A stretch of 64,000 nucleotides of DNA from positions 14,238,781 through 14,302,780 of the forward strand of contig NC_034421.1 in NCBI RefSeq assembly GCF_002078875.1, in the 5' to 3' direction. Source of the DNA: Numida meleagris. Lineage: Eukaryota > Chordata > Aves > Galliformes > Numididae. The position numbers and the translations under genes were made by a program. Of the stretch, positions 60,090 to 64,000 are shown piece after piece (position 1 is the first letter of the stretch; the number at the start of each line of letters is the position of its first letter). The notes below the pieces were generated by a model that was not told the origin of the DNA, did not search any database, and worked only from the letters and a program-made list of their open reading frames with translations.

Positions 60090-61243
60090 CTTAACTAGAA
60101 CTGGAGCTGAGCTTTCTGACACTGCATGACATGCAGAGAGCTAGGGATGAGCGAGCAGAGAGGAAGGGCCCAGCATGCGGCACCAGCCACCTCCTGCAGC
60201 GGGCAGCCCAAGACACAGCAGTTCTCTGCCACACACCCTCCCCAGCTCTTGCCTACAAGGTCACTCGTGTGTGTAACAGGGTGTGGGATGGCCTGTCACT
60301 GCAAACAGCTCTGGATCAAAGTGCAGTCTACATCTGGTTAATGCCCCTCTTTATTTGCCATGGAAGAAATACAACACAAAGTGGTACGACCAAACAACTA
60401 GAGCTGTTTCTCACCAGGCTTTCTGTAGATGATCTGCAGCAGTCTCTGTGCCTTCTTGGCAGGTAAAATATGTTAATGTTTTTTTCAAGACCAGCGTGTG
60501 CCTGTGGAAGAGGGATTTGGAGAAGATGTGTGGATGGCATCTGCTTGGCATTGGCCACCTAATGTGATCCTTGGTCCATGCTGTAATCTGGAAAACATTG
60601 CAGTGTGCTGTGGTTTCCTGGGGGCTGTTTCTTTGGGGAGGTGAAGCCCTCTGGTATGTCTGTTGAGCGGCAGATGCAGCACTGATTTTCCAAGGATGCC
60701 TGTAGGTGAAGGAAGCTGATAGGGAATGGAAAAAACCTCCACTGCTGTAGCAGACGTGCACGCATGTATATGTGCATTGTTCCCATATGTACAGGTATAT
60801 CCTCACATACATGTGGTGTATGACTGTATCTCAACCCACTTTCCTTGCCATGCATCCCTTGCATGGGGGAGGGGGAGCCCAGAAGGTGCAGTCATACGTG
60901 CATACCCAGACCTTCTTTACAATGACACATAAATGGTTGCTTTTGCTTCTCTCAAAGGTATGGGACAGCAGCACCCACAGACCCGATGGGTGGACTCCCA
61001 GACACTGAGTTTCCAGCTGCAGGTGTCAGCTCTCCACCAAGCAGGCACAAAGCTCCAGCATGGACCTGATGGACTCTCATGGTGACATGCTGCTGGGCAG
61101 GGCTTGCACCCAGGACTGCCCCCTGGGAAGGGTAAGGCTGGACCCCCACCCAATCGTGTAGGGCAGGGGCTCCTTGCTCCTCTCCTCCAGGAAGCTTTTG
61201 GATGGGGTCTCCTTTTGAGGCATTTCTCTTCTGTCCCTTGCAG
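60090..61243. other. No gene firmly recognised
   Basis: Mixed sequence with alternating purine-pyrimidine stretches (about 60755-60830). A splice-like segment (cttctctcaaag at about 60946-60957; donor-like ggtaag near 61132) hints at an upstream exon of the candidate gene at 61244, but its frame does not join cleanly (an in-frame TGA precedes it). Left unannotated. Confidence 0.4.
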
Positions 61244-62227
61244 GTGATGATGGCTCTGTGGGTGCCCCCATGGCTCCACAGAGCTGCCAAGCACTAGGGA
61301 CTGCAGCTGCCCCCATGCAGATGCAGCCCATCTGGGTGAGGCTGGTTGTGCCCCCTGCCAGGAGCCCAGCCCTGATGGTAAAGACAAGGCTTGCAGACAG
61401 GGCTCTTCAACAAAAAAAGAAAGGATGCTGGGTGACAAAGCAGGTTCCACAGGACCTGCTGGCTCCAGCTGGAGCAGGCACTGTGCTGCCTGCAGGAGCA
61501 GTCCTGCATGCTGCCCTGCTGTATCCTGGTCCAGATCAGGTTGGGTAGAGGCATGGGGTGCCAGACCTCTGCCAGCTGCACCCTTGAGTGATGTTTAAAC
61601 TTCACCTGCACTGAGTACACCTGGGAGGCTTCCCCATGGCCCCAGTTTAGAGCAGTTGAGATACTAATCAGGGGCCATGCAGCTTCAAGCCATGCTGGGG
61701 GATAGTGGGCGAGGGTAGGGATCGTCCTGCTCTGTTCTGCTGCTGTGGCCTCACTTTCTTTCATCACTGGGTGCAGGTTGGGTGCCACGACATCAGAAGG
61801 ACATAAAGCTATGGGAGATGGTCCAAAAGAGGGCTGCAGAGATGGGATGTTCTATGATTCTGTCCTCACTGAAGGAGCAGCTGATGATTTTTCAGATTCA
61901 CTTCTCTCATGCCTCCTGCTGTTTCAGGTCAAAGATGCCAGCACTCAGGCTGCCCTGCCAAATCCCACAAGCCCTGGAAATCAACACCCCTCTTGGGGTG
62001 GAGCAGCACTTCCTGCTGCTCCTGAATTCCATGCCATTGCTGAGAAGTTGGATGCTGTACACATGGAGATCCAGAAACTGACCCAGCCACTGCACGCTGT
62101 GCTAGAGAGGCAGTGCCACCTGGAGCACCAGCAGGAGCACCAGCAGCATTGGCTCCAGCAGGAAATGCTGATGATGCTGCAGCAGCTCAGCTCCACTGCA
62201 AGCCATGGTGCTGTGCCAGCGAACTAG
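61244..62227 (+). CDS. Possible last two coding exons of an unrecognised gene (coiled-coil C-terminus)
   Basis: Two candidate exons join in phase: 61244-61335 (acceptor tgtcccttgcag, donor TGG|gtgagg) and 61928-62227 (acceptor cctgctgtttcag, stop TAG). Together they encode about 130 residues. The second exon is 100 codons, with a Pro/Gly-rich stretch followed by a Glu/Gln/His/Leu-rich helix (segments EKLDAVHMEIQKL and LERQCHLEHQQEHQQHW) that should form a coiled coil. I do not recognise the protein. Similar Gln/Leu-rich tails end many Myb/SANT-like transposase-derived nuclear proteins, but no such domain is visible here. The upstream exon would have to end one base into a codon and was not identified. 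Possible artefact or pseudogene. Confidence 0.35.
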
Positions 62228-64000
62228 CCCTGTGTCCCCTCCAACAGCATGGCCAAGCCCTCACCCACAGTGCCGAACTTCAGCCATTTCAGGATGGAGC
62301 TCCTCTGACCCTGCGTGATGGCAGGGTGCTCTAGCAGGGCTGCACTGACAGCAGGGTGGGCTGGCACTGCAGCAGAACAAAGTCATGAAGCAAATGCATC
62401 AGAGGCTGTGGCAGTTGCCTAAGGGCGATATGGGTCATCTGCAGAGAATGTTACTGATGCGTCACCTATTGCTGGGCACTAGAAGGGAAGGGAAAGCTGT
62501 AACCTGCTTCTCCCACGCTGTCCATCCTGGCTGGCCCAGGAGCTGGCTGGTTACCCATGGACCACAGCAGCTCGCGCTGGCTGCAAACAGAATGTGGAAC
62601 TGGAAGGGACACATCGGGGACAAGACTGGCCTCAAGGTGAGGCTTCTTCTCCGAAAGGTCACTGACAATCATAGAAACACTTTGTGCCTTTCCCCTGCAG
62701 AGCTTATTCGGTAAAAGTCTGTATGGTTGAGAAATATGTTTGAAAAGCAGTGTGGGGTGTCCTTCTCCATTTTACCTCCCCCTCGCTCCAACAGCAGCTG
62801 GGCTGGACCTGGCTTGGCACAGCCACCATGCACAGAGCTGTGCAGCGTGCTCAGACACGAGGTGGGACCACCATTCCACACACCAGGAATGTCACCAGAG
62901 GCCTGGCATCAGCCACCACACCATTAGGGATAGATCACACTTGTGTAGGAAGCGGATTCCTTGAGCAGCTCTCACCAAAGTCACTCCCTCACCCTCTGAA
63001 TTCTCAGCACATCTGGAGTCTGGCACTGCCCTTTGCTCCTGCCCACTGCCTGCACAGGGACGGACTGTGCTCTGCATCATGGGACTATACATGTAAGGGA
63101 TGTGAGCAGGGTGGTACCTGGGCATGAACTGTGTACTTTCCTCTCCTCTGAGCCCTATTCTGTGACTGGGCAGGGTGACCTGGCAGTGGACTCAGCAGCA
63201 ATGGCTCTTCTATGGCAGGCTGCTGGTGGTACAGAGCTGCTGCAGCAGAGACTTCGGAGGCATGATGCTCTGAACCCCCTTGCTTGGATAAGAGGGGCTC
63301 AGGGGAGGCTGAAATACTTTCACTGCTGTAGGGCTGTGCATGAGGCAAGGAGGTTTCTTTCTGGTCACCACAGCACAAAATTTGCCCGTTTCTTTCAACT
63401 CCTTTAGTTTGAGGTAAAAAATTTAGAAGTATAAAAATAACTCAGGCATTTTGTGTATGTATGTGTGTGTGTATACATCTGTATATGCACCTACACATGC
63501 ATATATACACCTGGGGTTTGGCAGGTCCTGGAGGAAGAGGGAGCTGGACAGCTGGTCTGCCACCTGCAGACACAAGCCCGGCCTTGCTGGTGGTGACTCT
63601 GCCACTGTAGCTGTGCCTGGGAGCATTAGAAGTCTGCTGCCATCTCCGTGCAGTCGTTCATTTCAATGCTGGTGTAATTTTGGAAACGTCTGAAAAGCAA
63701 TGGACAAAGTATGAGGCAGAACGCCTACACAAGTAGATTGGCTCTAAACCACCCTGATTTCTGAAAGAGATTCCCTAAACCTGACTCACTGTATTTTTTA
63801 CACTCCCTTGCAAAATGCTTCCCAACTTTTCCATTCCTCAAATGTGACTTAAGAATGTTCCTCTCTTCTAACACTTGCATAGCAGCACCCTAGCCAATGA
63901 TAACAGAAGATCAAAGAACCATCATGGAAATAAATCACCTGAGTTGGTTAAATAACCCAGCCACTAACACTACTTTTGACCACTCAAGTGTTAAGCAGCC
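62228..64000. other. No gene recognised
   Basis: Unique-looking sequence; short open frames on both strands are without domains. An AATAAA at about 63929-63934 could serve the candidate gene at 61244-62227 but is far downstream. Confidence 0.5.
63450..63514. repeat. TG/TA-rich microsatellite
   Basis: Irregular (TGTA/TGTG)n followed by (CACATGCATATA)-like sequence of alternating purines and pyrimidines, a typical degenerate simple repeat. Confidence 0.7.

Noticed and set aside
61035..61133. An upstream exon for the candidate gene at 61244 (frame with MDLMDSHGDMLLGR)
   Set aside because: Its donor leaves phase 0, while the exon at 61244 needs a one-base carry-over; the frame that would fit has a TGA.

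Overview
The window is eukaryotic nuclear DNA from a bird, most likely a galliform. The evidence is split genes with GT-AG introns whose protein products match vertebrate IFT140, TELO2, RNPS1 and TMEM204, plus at least ten CR1 retrotransposon copies, several ending in the avian ATTCTATGAT-type 3' repeat. Genus and chromosome cannot be fixed from sequence alone. There is no bacterial, CRISPR or operon-like content, and I found no wholly new biological system.

Layout. Positions 1-20949 are one long IFT140 intron; TMEM204 is nested in it on the opposite strand (first coding exon 10309-10030) with a CpG-rich block just upstream. Positions 20950-29739 (+) hold the last 12 coding exons of IFT140, giving the C-terminal 661 residues of this IFT-A subunit. 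IFT140 converges on TELO2 (-), which is complete: 20 coding exons from 47798 down to 31291, 810 residues, every exon phase matching. Only about 160 bp upstream of the TELO2 ATG lies the poly(A) signal of RNPS1 (-), also complete (57650 down to 48934, 284 residues). Its start codon is split by intron 1: AT ends exon 1 and G starts exon 2.

Right of the RNPS1 promoter (57.9-64 kb) is repeat-rich DNA: a decayed retroviral pol (integrase) relic with a broken env-leader-like stub, a long CR1 fragment, and a possible two-exon end of an unrecognised gene (61244-62227). A probable solo LTR lies in RNPS1 intron 1, and a 193-base run of N (57280-57472) sits in the CpG-rich start of that intron.

Functions: IFT140 serves retrograde ciliary transport; TELO2 is the TTT-complex scaffold that stabilises PIKK kinases; RNPS1 is an exon-junction-complex accessory splicing factor; TMEM204 is a claudin-like junction membrane protein. 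They share no pathway. What links them is physical packing: nesting, convergence, and head-to-tail spacing of under 200 bp.
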